Shown piece after piece: positions 50,028-59,417 of a stretch of DNA of 64,000 nucleotides. The stretch spans positions 3,368,001 to 3,432,000 of the forward strand of contig CP114561.1 of NCBI GenBank assembly GCA_028865235.1, given 5' to 3'. The DNA comes from Candidatus Manganitrophus sp. (lineage in GTDB: Bacteria; Nitrospirota; Nitrospiria; SBBL01; Manganitrophaceae). The translations under genes were made by a program, and so were the position numbers. The notes under the pieces are model-generated. The model was given only the letters and a program-made list of their open reading frames with translations, had not been told where the DNA came from and made no database searches. Each line of letters opens with the position of its first letter. Position 1 is the first letter of the stretch.

Positions 50028-50073
50028 TTGTCCAATTCGACTAACCGGCCGGACAATCTGAACAGTCGGACAG
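50028..50073. promoter_or_regulatory. Putative enhancer with TGTCC half-sites
   Basis: TTGTCCAAT (50028-50036), the inverted GGACAAT (50051-50057) and TCGGACAG (50066-50073) lie about 95-140 bp upstream of the second sigma-54 promoter, the same layout as before the multicopper oxidase. Confidence 0.5.
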
Positions 50074-50108
50074 GAAATCTTCAAGGCAGGCTCGGCCTCT
50101 TTCCCTCC

Positions 50109-50435
50109 TCACTTCAGCGAGAGGAGGTAAGCGACCAATGCATCCAGCTCTTCCTTCGTTCCGCGGAAGGGGGGCATCATTGTCTCCGGGGCGACCGACT
50201 TCGGATCGGGAAGAAATTTCTTGAGCCACGCCTCGTCGCGGCGGCTTCCGACTTTGGTGAGATCGGGCCCGACCGGTCCTCCCTTTCCTTGAATCGCATG
50301 GCAGGCGGTACACTGGCGCTCGGCAAAGAGCTTCTCCCCCTGTTTTATTTTCGCCGCGTCGGCGGCAGAGGCGTTCTCCGCGAAGATCGAAAAGAGCGCC
50401 AATAACGTAAAGATCAAAAGAGATCGGTTTCGCAT
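50109..50435 (-). CDS. Periplasmic c-type cytochrome
   Basis: This 108-residue protein has a signal peptide (LLIFTLLALFSIFAENASA) and one haem c site CTACH near residue 43. A distal Met lies in APETMMPPF. It is a small class I cytochrome related to the C-terminal domain of the adjacent cytochrome b fusion (QGKGGPVGPDLTKVG against QGAQVGPDLSFVG). It ends the transcription unit Rieske - cytochrome b/c - cytochrome c. It probably shuttles electrons from the bc complex. Confidence 0.85.
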   Translation of the reverse strand: MRNRSLLIFTLLALFSIFAENASAADAAKIKQGEKLFAERQCTACHAIQGKGGPVGPDLTKVGSRRDEAWLKKFLPDPKSVAPETMMPPFRGTKEELDALVAYLLSLK

Positions 50436-50494
50436 CTGACTCCTCCACTCAAGATAAAATTGATGATTTCACCGGCCGGCTCTCACGATTTTCT

Positions 50495-51811
50495 TTAGCC
50501 TTTTTTCAAGCTCAGCATATATTGCGTCAAATCCTCCAGCTCCGGTTCGGGAAGACGGGTCGGCGGCATGATCGAGCCGGGGACCAGCGCCTGCGGATTT
50601 TTGAAGTGGGCGATCAACCAATCGCGGTCGCGCGCATCGCCGACGAAGGAGAGATCGGGCCCCACCTGCGCCCCCTGGCCGTGGATCCGATGGCATCCCG
50701 CGCAGGCGAGCTTGGCATAAATCGCACGGCCTCGCTCGACCGCCGGATCGGTCTTCTTCAACGCCGCGGTCTCCTTCATCGCCAGACCGAGAAGGGTGAA
50801 GACGAAAACCAAAAAGAGCGCCCCGGCGCCGATCGCGATCGGACGCCGCGCCGGCGACCGCTCCCGCTTTCGGCCGAGAAAGGGGATGGCAAAGAGAATC
50901 GCGAAGAAGAGGACCGGGAGGACGAAGGTGACGACCGGTTCCCACGGTCCTTCGGAGTATTTCAAGAGTTGATAATAAAAAAGGTAATACCACTCCGGAA
51001 CCGGACGAAAGGTGGTGTCGGTCGGATCGGCCGGATCGCCCAAATGGGCCGGGAAGAGATTGACCAGAACGATCAACGCGAGGAAAACAACTCCCATCGC
51101 CACCGCATCCATGAAGACCTGTCTCGGATAAAACGGTTCCGAGATCCGCTTCGCCCGCGCTTTGTCCCAGGGCCCGGCCGGACCGACCCTTCGAAGGATG
51201 AAAAGATGTCCGGCGATCAAGAACATAATCAGCCAGGGAAGAAAGAGGGTATGGATGGCGAAGAACCGGCTGAGGGTCAAGGCGCCCAGCTCCGCCCCGC
51301 CGCGGAGAATCCGCGCGAGGGTTCCGCCGATCCAGGGGACGCTCCCGACCAGATTGATCCCGACCTGCGTCGCCCAGTAGGCTTTCTGATCCCAGGGGAG
51401 GAGATAACCGGTGAAGCCGAAGGTCAGTGTGAGGATCAAGAGAAAGACACCGACGATCCACATCGGCTCCCGCGGCGGTTTGTAAGCGCCATAGAGAAAG
51501 ACCTGGAGCATGTGAAGGCCGATCGCCACCATCATCGCGCTCGCCCCCCAGTGGTGCAGTCCCCGGACAAACGCGCCGAACGGGACCTCCTCCTGGATGA
51601 ACTTCACGCTCTCGTAAGCGTGGTCGGGGGTGGGGGCGTAGTAGAGGGCGAGAAAGGTTCCGGTCGTCGCCTGCAACAGAAAGAGAAAAAGGGTGACGCT
51701 TCCGAAGATATAAATCCAGCTGGCGCCCCCCGGAATCGCTTCATCGAGGAGGTGATGAAGGATCGGCGGCAATTTGAGACGGTCGGAGAGCCAGGAGAAG
51801 ACCCGATTCAT
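50495..51811 (-). CDS. Cytochrome b/c fusion of a bc-type complex
   Basis: The protein has 438 residues. Residues 1-215 are cytochrome b6-like (four helices) with haem ligand pairs in GLHHWGASAMMVAIGLHM and IHTLFLPWLIMFLIAGHLF; the second pair is separated by 14 residues as in b6. A subunit-IV-like part (about 215-345, with PEWYYLFYYQLLKY equivalent to the PEWY quinol site) follows. The C-terminal domain (about 355-438) is a cytochrome c with CAGCH and a Met in PGSIMPP. The fusion of b6, IV and c is known from Nitrospirota-like quinol oxidoreductases. Its start overlaps the Rieske stop. Confidence 0.9.
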   Translation of the reverse strand: MNRVFSWLSDRLKLPPILHHLLDEAIPGGASWIYIFGSVTLFLFLLQATTGTFLALYYAPTPDHAYESVKFIQEEVPFGAFVRGLHHWGASAMMVAIGLHMLQVFLYGAYKPPREPMWIVGVFLLILTLTFGFTGYLLPWDQKAYWATQVGINLVGSVPWIGGTLARILRGGAELGALTLSRFFAIHTLFLPWLIMFLIAGHLFILRRVGPAGPWDKARAKRISEPFYPRQVFMDAVAMGVVFLALIVLVNLFPAHLGDPADPTDTTFRPVPEWYYLFYYQLLKYSEGPWEPVVTFVLPVLFFAILFAIPFLGRKRERSPARRPIAIGAGALFLVFVFTLLGLAMKETAALKKTDPAVERGRAIYAKLACAGCHRIHGQGAQVGPDLSFVGDARDRDWLIAHFKNPQALVPGSIMPPTRLPEPELEDLTQYMLSLKKG

Positions 51812-52314
51812 CAGATCGCCTCTTTCTTGGGAAGACCGGCTTTGAATTCCTGGTAGAGAATGAAGAGCCGATCCCCTTCGATTTTCGTCGGAAGGGTGTC
51901 GAGCGGACGGGGGGCGGGACCGGCGAGGACCTTCCCTTCCAGGTCAAAAACCGAGTTGTGACAGGGACAGAGGAATTGCCGATCCGCGTCGGACCATCGA
52001 TAACCGCAGCCGAGATGGGTGCAGATGGGGGAGAAGGCGACCACCTCGCCGTCCGGTTTTTTGTAAGCCCAGAACGACCGGACGGTGTTGCTCTTCATCC
52101 AGCCGCTGGAGGAGGAGCGAACCACCTCGAGCTCTTTCGGCCGGTTGAGCTCGATCAAATCGAGCGGTCCGACCTCCGACCAGGGCTCTTCCCGTTTTCG
52201 GAGGGTCGGAAGAACGGCGTAGCCGAAGAGGGGAATCCCCAATGCGAGTCCGATTAATCCTGTAATCGCCGCGATGGCCTTTCCGAAAAAGCTGCGCCGT
52301 GTGATCTCCGACAT
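51811..52314 (-). CDS. Rieske iron-sulfur protein
   Basis: The protein has 167 residues from ATG 52314 (GGAG upstream). It has a Tat-like N-terminus (ITRRSFFGKAIAAITGLIGLALG) that also acts as a membrane anchor. The [2Fe-2S] ligands are in CTHLGC and CPCHNS, with the GPAPRPLDTLP loop. It is the first gene of the bc operon; the TGATG overlap couples it to cytochrome b. Confidence 0.9.
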   Translation of the reverse strand: MSEITRRSFFGKAIAAITGLIGLALGIPLFGYAVLPTLRKREEPWSEVGPLDLIELNRPKELEVVRSSSSGWMKSNTVRSFWAYKKPDGEVVAFSPICTHLGCGYRWSDADRQFLCPCHNSVFDLEGKVLAGPAPRPLDTLPTKIEGDRLFILYQEFKAGLPKKEAI

Positions 52315-52422
52315 CCGTTCTCCTGCATGAGGGGTGAGGTCCACACCATTGTCGGTGCAATAGGGAGATAATACATTCCAAGATCGGATGAACGCAAGAC
52401 CCTTTCAAACCGGTCGCGGCCT

Positions 52423-52836
52423 CTACTCCGGCGCGCCGAGAAAGAACCCGGCCATCTCCTCCATGTAAAGGGGGCGGAGAAGGTCCCGGACGGAGAAAAT
52501 GCCGATCACCTCTCCTCCGCGGGTGACGGCGAGGTGGCGAATTTTTTCAGACTCCATTAAGTCGTTCGCCTCCATCACTGTTTTGTCGGCCTCGATGGTG
52601 ATGAGGGGGAACTGCATCACCTGCCAGACCAGAATGCCGGCGGGGTCAAGCTGTTTTGAGATTACCTTTCGAACAACGTCGGCCTCGGTGACAATTCCGA
52701 CATACGCCCCTTCGCGCGTCACCAAGAGGCTTCCGATCCCATGATTCGCCATCTCCTTCGCCACTTCCGCGATGTTTTGCTCAGCGTCGATCGTGTTGAT
52801 TTTCGTCGTCATGAATCGTTCCACCAGGGGAATCAT
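52423..52836 (-). CDS. CBS-pair protein
   Basis: This 137-residue protein starts at ATG 52836 with GGAG upstream; the longer open frame continues antisense-like into the UspA gene and is rejected. It has two CBS motifs (FMTTKINTIDAEQNIAEVAKEM, SLLVTREGAYVGIVTEADVVRKV; WQVMQFPLITIEADKTVMEAND, HLAVTRGGEVIGIFSVRDLL). CBS pairs bind adenosine ligands. It lies 44 bp after the UspA gene, probably in one unit. Confidence 0.85.
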   Translation of the reverse strand: MIPLVERFMTTKINTIDAEQNIAEVAKEMANHGIGSLLVTREGAYVGIVTEADVVRKVISKQLDPAGILVWQVMQFPLITIEADKTVMEANDLMESEKIRHLAVTRGGEVIGIFSVRDLLRPLYMEEMAGFFLGAPE

Positions 52837-52880
52837 CACTTTCTCCTTTTCATGTGAAGGACGTTTTTCCCGGGCAGCTT

Positions 52881-53354
52881 TCAAGCGGCCTCGGTCGTCT
52901 CTTCCGCCTCTACTTTTTCCCTCTCGGCCGCCATCGGCTGCCGCACCGCTACGATGGGGACGGGAGAAGTGCGAAGAACCCGCTCCGTCACGCTCCCCAT
53001 CAACAGGCGCGGTACCCCCGTTCTGCCGTGCGTTCCCATCACGATGAGATCGCATTGAAGATCCCCCGCCGCTTTGATGATCTCAGCGGCGGGATCCCCC
53101 TTGAGAAGGTGGGTTTCGACCAAGAGCCCCTCCTCCCTCACCGGCTGAACCATCCGATCGAGCCTCTGTTGCAGCCTCAGTTCAAGAAAGCCGAACGGTT
53201 CGAGGTGAGAGGCGGCCATGTCTATCGGCTCTATGACATGGGCTAAAAGAAGGGTCGCCTCCATTTGCCGGGCGAGTTGGACCGCCTGATTGAATGCCTC
53301 TTTCGAGGTGTCCGAGAAATCGGTCGCAATGAAAATTCTCTTTATCTTCTTCAT
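52881..53354 (-). CDS. Universal stress protein (UspA family)
   Basis: This 157-residue protein has the Usp start IFIATDFSDTSKEAFNQAV, a central Asp in KGDPAAEII, and the ATP-binding signature GTHGRTGVPRLLMGSVTERV near residues 109-128. It is cytoplasmic. A 20-bp CCCC/GGGG palindrome lies 107 bp upstream. It is one of three Usp proteins in 8 kb. Confidence 0.9.
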   Translation of the reverse strand: MKKIKRIFIATDFSDTSKEAFNQAVQLARQMEATLLLAHVIEPIDMAASHLEPFGFLELRLQQRLDRMVQPVREEGLLVETHLLKGDPAAEIIKAAGDLQCDLIVMGTHGRTGVPRLLMGSVTERVLRTSPVPIVAVRQPMAAEREKVEAEETTEAA

Positions 53355-53460
53355 TTCGATTCCTCCAGAAGCAAAGGGTCCTTTCCGTCTTGTCTGATTT
53401 GGCGGTGATGTTCATCGTCGCCTTTGTAAGCCTATTCTGACCGAATGAAGAGGCGGCGAC

Positions 53461-53480
53461 AACACCCCAAAGGGGGCGTT
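53461..53480. promoter_or_regulatory. AACrCCCC-N4-GGGGyGTT palindrome upstream of UspA
   Basis: AACACCCC-AAAG-GGGGCGTT followed by TTG. It is nearly identical to the palindrome at 59418. Confidence 0.5.
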
Positions 53481-53538
53481 TTGCAAGGGCACCGAGGAGG
53501 GAGGCGGAAGGGGAAGAGATAAACGTGTTTTATCTTAT

Positions 53539-55249
53539 TCACGGCAGGGGCGCCTGTCTGAGCCGGGAGAGAAACCAGACGAAGAGCACTCCCCAAAGCG
53601 CCGCACTGAGGTGGCTGAGGGAGAGGCCGAAGAGGAGCCGTTTCCCTTCGAGATAAAAAAGACCGAGGGTGACGACCGAGATAGCCGTCAGGACCAGGCC
53701 CAAGATCCGAAGGTCGTTTTGCCGGTCGAATTCCTGCTTGATTCCATGGAGGTCGCCGGCGTCGAGCTTCACGCCGATCTCGCCTCGCTCCAGCTTGATC
53801 AACACTTTTTCAACGCGATCGGGCAACCCTTTGAGGAGTTCCAGCCGGTCGAAGAGATCTGTTTCGACGCTCCGCAGCAGACGGCGCGGGCTCCAATACG
53901 CCTGCCACGCTTTTTGGACGAACGGCTCCAGCTCCCGGTTGAAGTCGAATTCGGGATAAAGGAGAAGCCCCATCCCCTCGGTGGTCAGGATCGCCTTGCC
54001 GAAGAGGGCGAGGTCGGAGGGGAATCGGATGCCGTTTCGCGCTCCCTGATTGATCGCCCGGAAGAAGGCGCGGGCGGCGCTCGGCGGATGGGGCGAGTAG
54101 AAAAACTCGCTCAAGATGTTGGAGAGATCTTTCTTGAAGCCGCCGACGTCGCTTCGTTCGTCGATCAACGCCAGGCGGAGAAAGTGTTTGGTGAACCCCT
54201 CCATATCTTTTTTGACGAAGGCGAGGAGGACATGAAGCAGGATGCGTCGCGCCTCCTCATCCAAATAACCGACCATCCCGAAATCGTGCAGGCAGAGCGA
54301 CCCCTCCGGCGTGGCGAAGAAATTGCCGGGGTGCGGATCGGCATGGAAAAACCCGGCGGTCAGAAACTGCTCGAAGAAAGCATCGACCCCGATCGAGGCG
54401 AGCCGTTTTCGATCGATTCCCAATGCCTCCATTCCCGCCAAGTCGTCGGCCTTGACCCCATGCGAGAAGGTCATCGTGAGGACCCGCTTCGTCGTCCACT
54501 CCCAGTAGACCCGGGGAATGTGGATGTTCGGATTCTCTTTGAAGATTGCCCGGAAGCGTTCGGCGTGATGTCCCTCGGCCTCGAAGTCGAGCTCCCGCAG
54601 GGTCCAGTCGGCGAACTCCTTCACGATCCGGGTCGGCCGGTAGATGTTCCACTCCGGGATGAAGCGCTCCGCCAGACGGGACAAATAATAGAGAAGGTGA
54701 ATGTCCTGCCGGATGATTTTCTCGATCTCCGGCCGCTGGACCTTGACGGCGACCTCGGTCCCGTCGATTAAAAGGGCGCGATGGACCTGGGAAAGCGATC
54801 CGGCCGCCACCGGCTTCTCCTCAAACGATTTGAAGAGCGCCTCCGGGGGGGGCGCCGAATTCTTCCGTGACGATCCGGCGGACCGCTTCGTACGGAAAGG
54901 GCGCGACGTCGCTTTGGAGCTTGGAGAGCTCCCGGGAGAGGGGCTCGCCGACGAGATCGGCCCGCATGCTCAAGACCTGTCCCAACTTAACGAAGGTCGG
55001 TCCCAATCGCTCCAGGACCGATCGGAGAAGGGCGGGGGAGAGGATCGGACCGCTCCCGTCGATTTTCATCAGGGGGGCTTCCGGGGGACGCCGGGTAAAA
55101 ACGGCCCGGAGCCGAAACCAAAGGGGGGATGAAGTATTTCAGCCGCAATCGCTGAATGAGGAGGTCCCCCCCGATTCGAAGACGACCCCGACGATCGTCC
55201 GCAGGCGGTTGAGGTCGGTCCATTTGAATTGGAGCGATCGGTCATTCAT
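53539..55249 (-). pseudogene. UbiB/ABC1 family kinase-like protein, frameshifted
   Basis: The start is ATG 55249. UbiB motifs are in order: LGPTFVKLGQVLSMRADLVG (KxGQ), AAGSLSQVHRA (Ala-rich loop), VAVKVQRP, ELDFEAEGHHAERF, FHADPHPGNFF (catalytic loop) and HDFGMVGYL. Two C-terminal transmembrane helices follow (ILGLVLTAISVVTLGLFYLEG, LSAALWGVLFVWFL). These proteins are ATPases supporting ubiquinone or other isoprenoid lipid biosynthesis. Frame changes occur near 55170, 55110 and at the G8 run near 54845, and all motifs are preserved across them. Expected length is about 570 residues. It lies 10 bp after UspA-2. Confidence 0.8.
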
Positions 55250-55259
55250 TATACGACCG

Positions 55260-55703
55260 TCAGGCCGGCGTGAAGACATGCTGCGGGCTCTTGATCGTCA
55301 GGACGGGGCAGGGGGCCTGCCGGACCACCTTCTCCGCCTGGCTTCCCATCATGACGTGCGAGAACCCGGTCCGTCCATGTGTCCCCATAATGATCAGATC
55401 GGCATTGTGCTTCCGCGCCGCCTGAATGATCTCTACAAAGGGGACCCCGTCGGCCAACAGCGCGCTTGCCTCCAGTTCGGCCTGCTCCACAAGATCATGG
55501 AGCATGGCGTTGCCGCGGTCTTTCATGAAGGCGTATCCCTCATCGGCCATCGGGGTCATCTCATCGGGATGATCGGGCCATTCGAGGGTGTGCATAAAAA
55601 CCATCTTTGCGCCGATCCGTTTGGCCATTGAGAAAGCATAGTCGACCGCTTCGTTAGAGAGCTCTGAAAAGTCGGTCGGTACGAGAATTGTATTAATCTT
55701 CAT
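55260..55703 (-). CDS. Universal stress protein (UspA family), second copy
   Basis: This 147-residue protein has TILVPTDFSELSNEAVDYAFS, a Met-rich insert (EMTPMADEGYAFMKDRGNAM), DLIIMGTHGRTGFSHVMMGSQAEKV and PVLTIKSP. The ATP loop is GTHGRTG-x9-G. It sits 15 bp after the outer-membrane protein gene, so it is probably co-transcribed. Confidence 0.9.
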   Translation of the reverse strand: MKINTILVPTDFSELSNEAVDYAFSMAKRIGAKMVFMHTLEWPDHPDEMTPMADEGYAFMKDRGNAMLHDLVEQAELEASALLADGVPFVEIIQAARKHNADLIIMGTHGRTGFSHVMMGSQAEKVVRQAPCPVLTIKSPQHVFTPA

Positions 55704-55718
55704 GGCGACCTCCTCTGT

Positions 55719-56498
55719 TTATAATCCCACCTCGATAATACTTTTCACCACCACATCGTCGCTTGCATCGGTGAGGCCGAACGCGACCCCCAAATTCCAA
55801 CTGGCATTGGGAAGGAACTTCCAGGTGACCGCCGGAACGACGTAGTGTTGCTGATCGTCGGACGATTGGAAATTAACGAACTCACCCATCCCTCCATAGA
55901 GCTCGATGCCTGGCCTCACCTGCGGGGTGAGGTTCATGTATAGACTTGCGCCATATTCAAATTCGAGCCCTTCCTCCACGTCGGGGCCGCTCAAGACCTT
56001 CTCCACTTTCGGATTAAGCCTCAAGACGGTCGCACCGATCTGTTTTTCTAGGATGAGACGGGCTTCGATTCGCTCTTTGGCTTCGCCGGTATAGGCGGGA
56101 TCGGGAAAATAATATTCGAGGTAAATCGCCGGATCGAAGAACCGCTCCCCTTTCTCGAAGAAACGATACCGGGCGACCACCCCCCGCCATTGGATATATT
56201 CAAAATTTTCCCCGGAGGGCTGCTCGAAATCGGCATAACCGGCGATCGTCCAGCGATCGGTCACCCCATATTCGATCTCAAAGGTGTGCGCCCAGAGCCC
56301 CTCGCGGTCAACGGTTTCGCCGAAAAAGGCCATCGGGTGGTCCGAGGCGGCAACGTAGTCGGTCCAGTAGACCAGTTCGATCTCTCCGGCGTCGGGGCCT
56401 TGATAGCCGTATACCTTAAAGTGCCTCGCCTCTGCAGGGGCGCTAAAAAGAAAAAAGGTCAGAACGAACAAGGCAGCCGAAACGGAAATTTTTCCCAT
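55719..56498 (-). CDS. Outer membrane beta-barrel protein
   Basis: The protein has 259 residues from ATG 56498 (GGAG upstream). A signal peptide ends at APAEARHF. Alternating strands with aromatic girdles follow (EIELVYWTDYVA, HTFEIEYGVTDRWTIAGYADFE, VVARYRFFEKG, PGIELYGGMGEFVNF, WNLGVAFGLTDASD), ending IIEVGL. It resembles uncharacterised transporter-like barrels found beside stress genes; the substrate is unknown. A palindrome lies 57 bp upstream. Confidence 0.75.
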   Translation of the reverse strand: MGKISVSAALFVLTFFLFSAPAEARHFKVYGYQGPDAGEIELVYWTDYVAASDHPMAFFGETVDREGLWAHTFEIEYGVTDRWTIAGYADFEQPSGENFEYIQWRGVVARYRFFEKGERFFDPAIYLEYYFPDPAYTGEAKERIEARLILEKQIGATVLRLNPKVEKVLSGPDVEEGLEFEYGASLYMNLTPQVRPGIELYGGMGEFVNFQSSDDQQHYVVPAVTWKFLPNASWNLGVAFGLTDASDDVVVKSIIEVGL

Positions 56499-56554
56499 GG
56501 CGCGCTCCTTTTGTGATTGTAAGCTCATTGTGTGCGATGGAACGGATCGACGGC

Positions 56555-56575
56555 AATCCCACGAAAGGGGGTTTT
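56555..56575. promoter_or_regulatory. CCC-GAAA-GGGGG palindrome upstream of the barrel protein
   Basis: AATCCCAC-GAAA-GGGGGTTTT is an imperfect member of the palindrome family at 53461 and 59418. It lies 57 bp upstream of the barrel-protein start. Confidence 0.4.
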
Positions 56576-56580
56576 GACGG

Positions 56581-57035
56581 CTAACCGGAGGGGGGAAGCG
56601 AGGCGATGACAATCCAGTACTCCTGAACCGCGTGGACCACCCGCATGAAGTTGTCGAATTCGACCGGTTTTTGGATGTAGGTGTTGACGCCCAAATTGTA
56701 GGTGCGCACAACATCCTCCTCTCGGGGGAGGCGGTCAGAACGATCACCGGAATCGACTTGAGGGTTTCGTCCTTTTTGATTTGTTGGAGCACTTCCATGC
56801 CGCCGACCTTCGGCAGATTCAGGTCGAGCAGGATCATGCCGGGGCGGGGAGAGGTGGCGGGGTCCTTGTGTTTGCCCTGGTGGTAGAGGTAGTCGAGCGC
56901 TTCTTGACCGTCTCTCACCACGATTAATTCGTTCTTCACCCTTCCTTTGGCGAAGGCGCGCCGGGCGATCTCGATATCCTGCAGATTGTCCTCCACCAGG
57001 AGGATCTTCACCGGTTGAAGCGTTTGACTCGACAT
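56581..57035 (-). pseudogene. Single-domain response regulator (Rcp1-like), frameshifted
   Basis: From ATG 57035: KILLVEDNLQDIEIARRAF, MILLDLNLPKVGGMEVLQQI with the acceptor Asp, and VIVLTAS. A one-base error in a C-run near 56740 then occurs, after which the frame gives EEDVVRTYNLGVNTYIQKP and the tail VHAVQEYWIV, stop at 56581. It is about 151 residues and typical of Rcp1 partners of phytochrome-like kinases. The kinase gene is 29 bp upstream. Confidence 0.8.
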
Positions 57036-57064
57036 GGCCTTCCAGCTCCTACTTAAAATGAATG

Positions 57065-58234
57065 TTATCGTGAGTCCCTTTGGGGAAGGGTAAAGAAGAA
57101 GGTGCTTCCTTTCCCCGGCGCAGACTCGACCCAAATTTTCCCGCCGCAGTCCTCGACGATCTTCTTGCAGATGGCGAGCCCCGCGCCGGTCCCCTCGAAC
57201 TCCTCCTGGGGATGGAGCCGCTCGAAGAGTCCGAAGATCTGAGCCTGATAGCGGGGATCGATCCCGATGCCGTTGTCCTTGACCGAAAAGAGATAAAACC
57301 CCTTCTCCTCTTTGAGGTCGATTTCTATCTCCGGAACGGACGACATGTTGAATTTAACGGCGTTGGAGAGAAGATTCTTGAAGAGCTCCCCCATCCGGGT
57401 CGGATCGCAAACGACCGTCGGGAGGGGATGTTTCTGAGAAATCCGGACCTTCTTCTGCTCGATTGTATAAGAAAGATCTTCCTCGACCTTCCTGAAGACC
57501 TGGTTGAGATCAATCTTCTGCTGCGCGGGGGCTTTTCGGGAAATCGAGGCGAGCGTCAACAGGTCGTGGATTAAGTCTTTCATCCGGACGGCGGAAGATT
57601 TGAGGAATTGAACGTAGCGGCGTCCCTCCTCGTCTAATAGATGAGCGTAATCTTCGGCGAGGAATCCGGCGAACGCCTCGATTCCCCGCAGCGGCTCCTT
57701 CAGATCGTGCGAGACGACATGAACGAAGTCGTCCATCTCGCGGATTTTCTCGCGCAGCTTCTGTTCCGCCCCCTTCTTGTCGGTGATATCGCGGACGATG
57801 CTGATGACCCGGGCCCCCTCCTCTGTTTCAATCGGGCTGAGGCTGATCTCCACCGGGAACTCGCTCCCGTCTTTGCGGCGGCCCGCCAGGTCGAGGCCGG
57901 CCCCCATCGGCCGGGTCCGCGGCTGGGTGTGATAGTTTTCCCGGTGGCCGGCATGCGCCCCCCGAAAGCGCTCCGGCACCAGGATCTCGATCGGCTGGCC
58001 GAGCAGCTCTTCCCGGAGATAGCCGAATAGCTTTTCCGCCTGGGCGTTCACCAGCGTGATCAATCCGCCCCGATCGACGATGATGATTCCATCGGGAGCC
58101 ACCTCCAAAAGGCGCTGAAACTTCAACCCCGCCTTACGATGGGTGCTCTCGGTTTCCTCCGCCTGCGCCAGTCGGCGACGGAGGAGGTCGATCTCCGCGA
58201 GAAGTTGCTCTTTCGTCTTTTCTCTGTCGTTCAT
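57065..58234 (-). CDS. PAS sensor histidine kinase
   Basis: This 389-residue protein has an N-terminal coiled coil (QLLAEIDLLRRRLAQAEE) and PAS (about 38-155: LLEVAPDGIIIVDRGGLITLVN, GHRENYHTQPRTRPMG). HisKA follows with VVSHDLKEPLRGIEAFAGFL, then HATPase with NLLSNAVKFN, DNGIGID and GTGAGLAICKKIVEDCGG. There is no membrane segment. The HDLKEPLR H-box and the following Rcp1-like regulator are the Cph1-like arrangement, although no bilin-binding GAF is present. Confidence 0.9.
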   Translation of the reverse strand: MNDREKTKEQLLAEIDLLRRRLAQAEETESTHRKAGLKFQRLLEVAPDGIIIVDRGGLITLVNAQAEKLFGYLREELLGQPIEILVPERFRGAHAGHRENYHTQPRTRPMGAGLDLAGRRKDGSEFPVEISLSPIETEEGARVISIVRDITDKKGAEQKLREKIREMDDFVHVVSHDLKEPLRGIEAFAGFLAEDYAHLLDEEGRRYVQFLKSSAVRMKDLIHDLLTLASISRKAPAQQKIDLNQVFRKVEEDLSYTIEQKKVRISQKHPLPTVVCDPTRMGELFKNLLSNAVKFNMSSVPEIEIDLKEEKGFYLFSVKDNGIGIDPRYQAQIFGLFERLHPQEEFEGTGAGLAICKKIVEDCGGKIWVESAPGKGSTFFFTLPQRDSR

Positions 58235-58408
58235 ACGAATCCGGCTTAATTTTTGATGTTTGCCGCGCCGCTCGAATCGGCCCGGATGATAGCAGAGGGA
58301 AGGGGGGAAGGCAATGATCTTTTCCCTCCCTCCCGCGTCGTTGACAGCGGCTCACAACCAGAATATAATCTCGAATGATCGTTCACCTCTCGATGGATTA
58401 TATCCCAT

Positions 58409-59087
58409 ATGAGTACCGTCAACAAAGAGTCGATTCCGATCTTTCTGGTGGAGGACAGCCCTTCCGACATCGAAGTGATCCAGCGCTCCCTCAAGAAGGG
58501 GGGCATCTCGAATCCGCTTCCATATCGCCCGGGACGGTCAGGAGGCGGTCGATTTTCTCCACGAACGGTTTGCCCACCCGGGCGTTCTGATCCTCGATAT
58601 CCATCTTCCAAAAATCAACGGCATCGATGTTTTGCACGAGGCCAAACAGATCGATCCCGATATCATTGCGATCATGCTGACCAGCCACGCCTCCATGAAG
58701 ACCGCGATCCAGTCTTTGAGGAGGGAAGGGGCCTTCGATTACCTTGAGAAGTCGAAGGACGATCTGCCGCAGTTGATCGAAGCGGTCCGTCTCGCAATCG
58801 AGAAGCGGGCGCTTCAGCTTCAGAGCCGCTGGGTGGTCCAGGCAGAGGGGAGCGAACGGACCATCGATATGAAGAAAGTTCAGGAGACGTTCGATCTCTC
58901 CGACCGGGAGGTGGACGTCGTCAAGTGCCTCTGCCGGGGGGACGCCAACAAGGAGATCGCCGACCGGCTCTTCATCAGCGAGCTGACCGTCAAAGGACAT
59001 CTCAAGAAGATCTATCAAAAGATGGACGTTCACAACCGGGCCACCCTCGTCTCCAAAATCCTCTCCGGAGCAACGCTCGGCATCTAG
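58409..59087 (+). pseudogene. LuxR-type response regulator, frameshifted
   Basis: ATG 58409 gives IPIFLVEDSPSDIEVIQRSLKK, the first part of a receiver. A one-base error in the G6 run near 58500 is followed by IRFHIARDGQEAVDFL, VLILDIHLPKINGIDVL (acceptor Asp) and IIAIMLTSHA with FDYLEKS. The LuxR/GerE HTH is at the C-terminus (LSDREVDVVKCLCRGDANKEIADRLFISELTVKGHLKKIY). Total about 225 residues. It is divergent from the PAS kinase gene and may be a second output of the same signal; it is also a candidate binder of the CCCC/GGGG palindromes. Confidence 0.8.
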
Positions 59088-59089
59088 TA

Positions 59090-59285
59090 TGCCGAGCGGA
59101 CTAACCGATCCCGATTCGATAGTGCCTCCCCCCCGCGCCTCGGGAGGACAGGGGACCGATCGATTCCGGATCACAACCGGATCGATCAGGTCGCCGCAAC
59201 AGACGCACCGCGCCATGGCGATCCCCCCTTCCATTGTGAAAACCCGCTCTTCCACCATCATCCCCCGGCATCTCAAACATCTCAT
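59090..59285 (-). CDS. Small CxxC zinc-ribbon protein
   Basis: From ATG 59285 the protein begins MRCLRCRGMMVEERVF and MARCVCCGDLIDPVVIRNR. It has two CxxC knuckles and the DPVIxxNR signature of small zinc ribbons common in Nitrospirota-like genomes. The open frame runs on antisense through the LuxR gene, which is implausible; the true end is probably near 59100-59170, with a frame error or a stop in another frame. The function is unknown. Confidence 0.5.
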
Positions 59286-59417
59286 CGGATTCTCCTCTTT
59301 GGCGATGTATTCCCGGTTGTCGGTTTTTTGCGCTTGTCTTAAATGGCTTGAAGAAGTTCAGCGTCTTTCACTTCTGTTGAACATGATGCCATTTTGCCGG
59401 ATCATCGCGCGCGGCAC

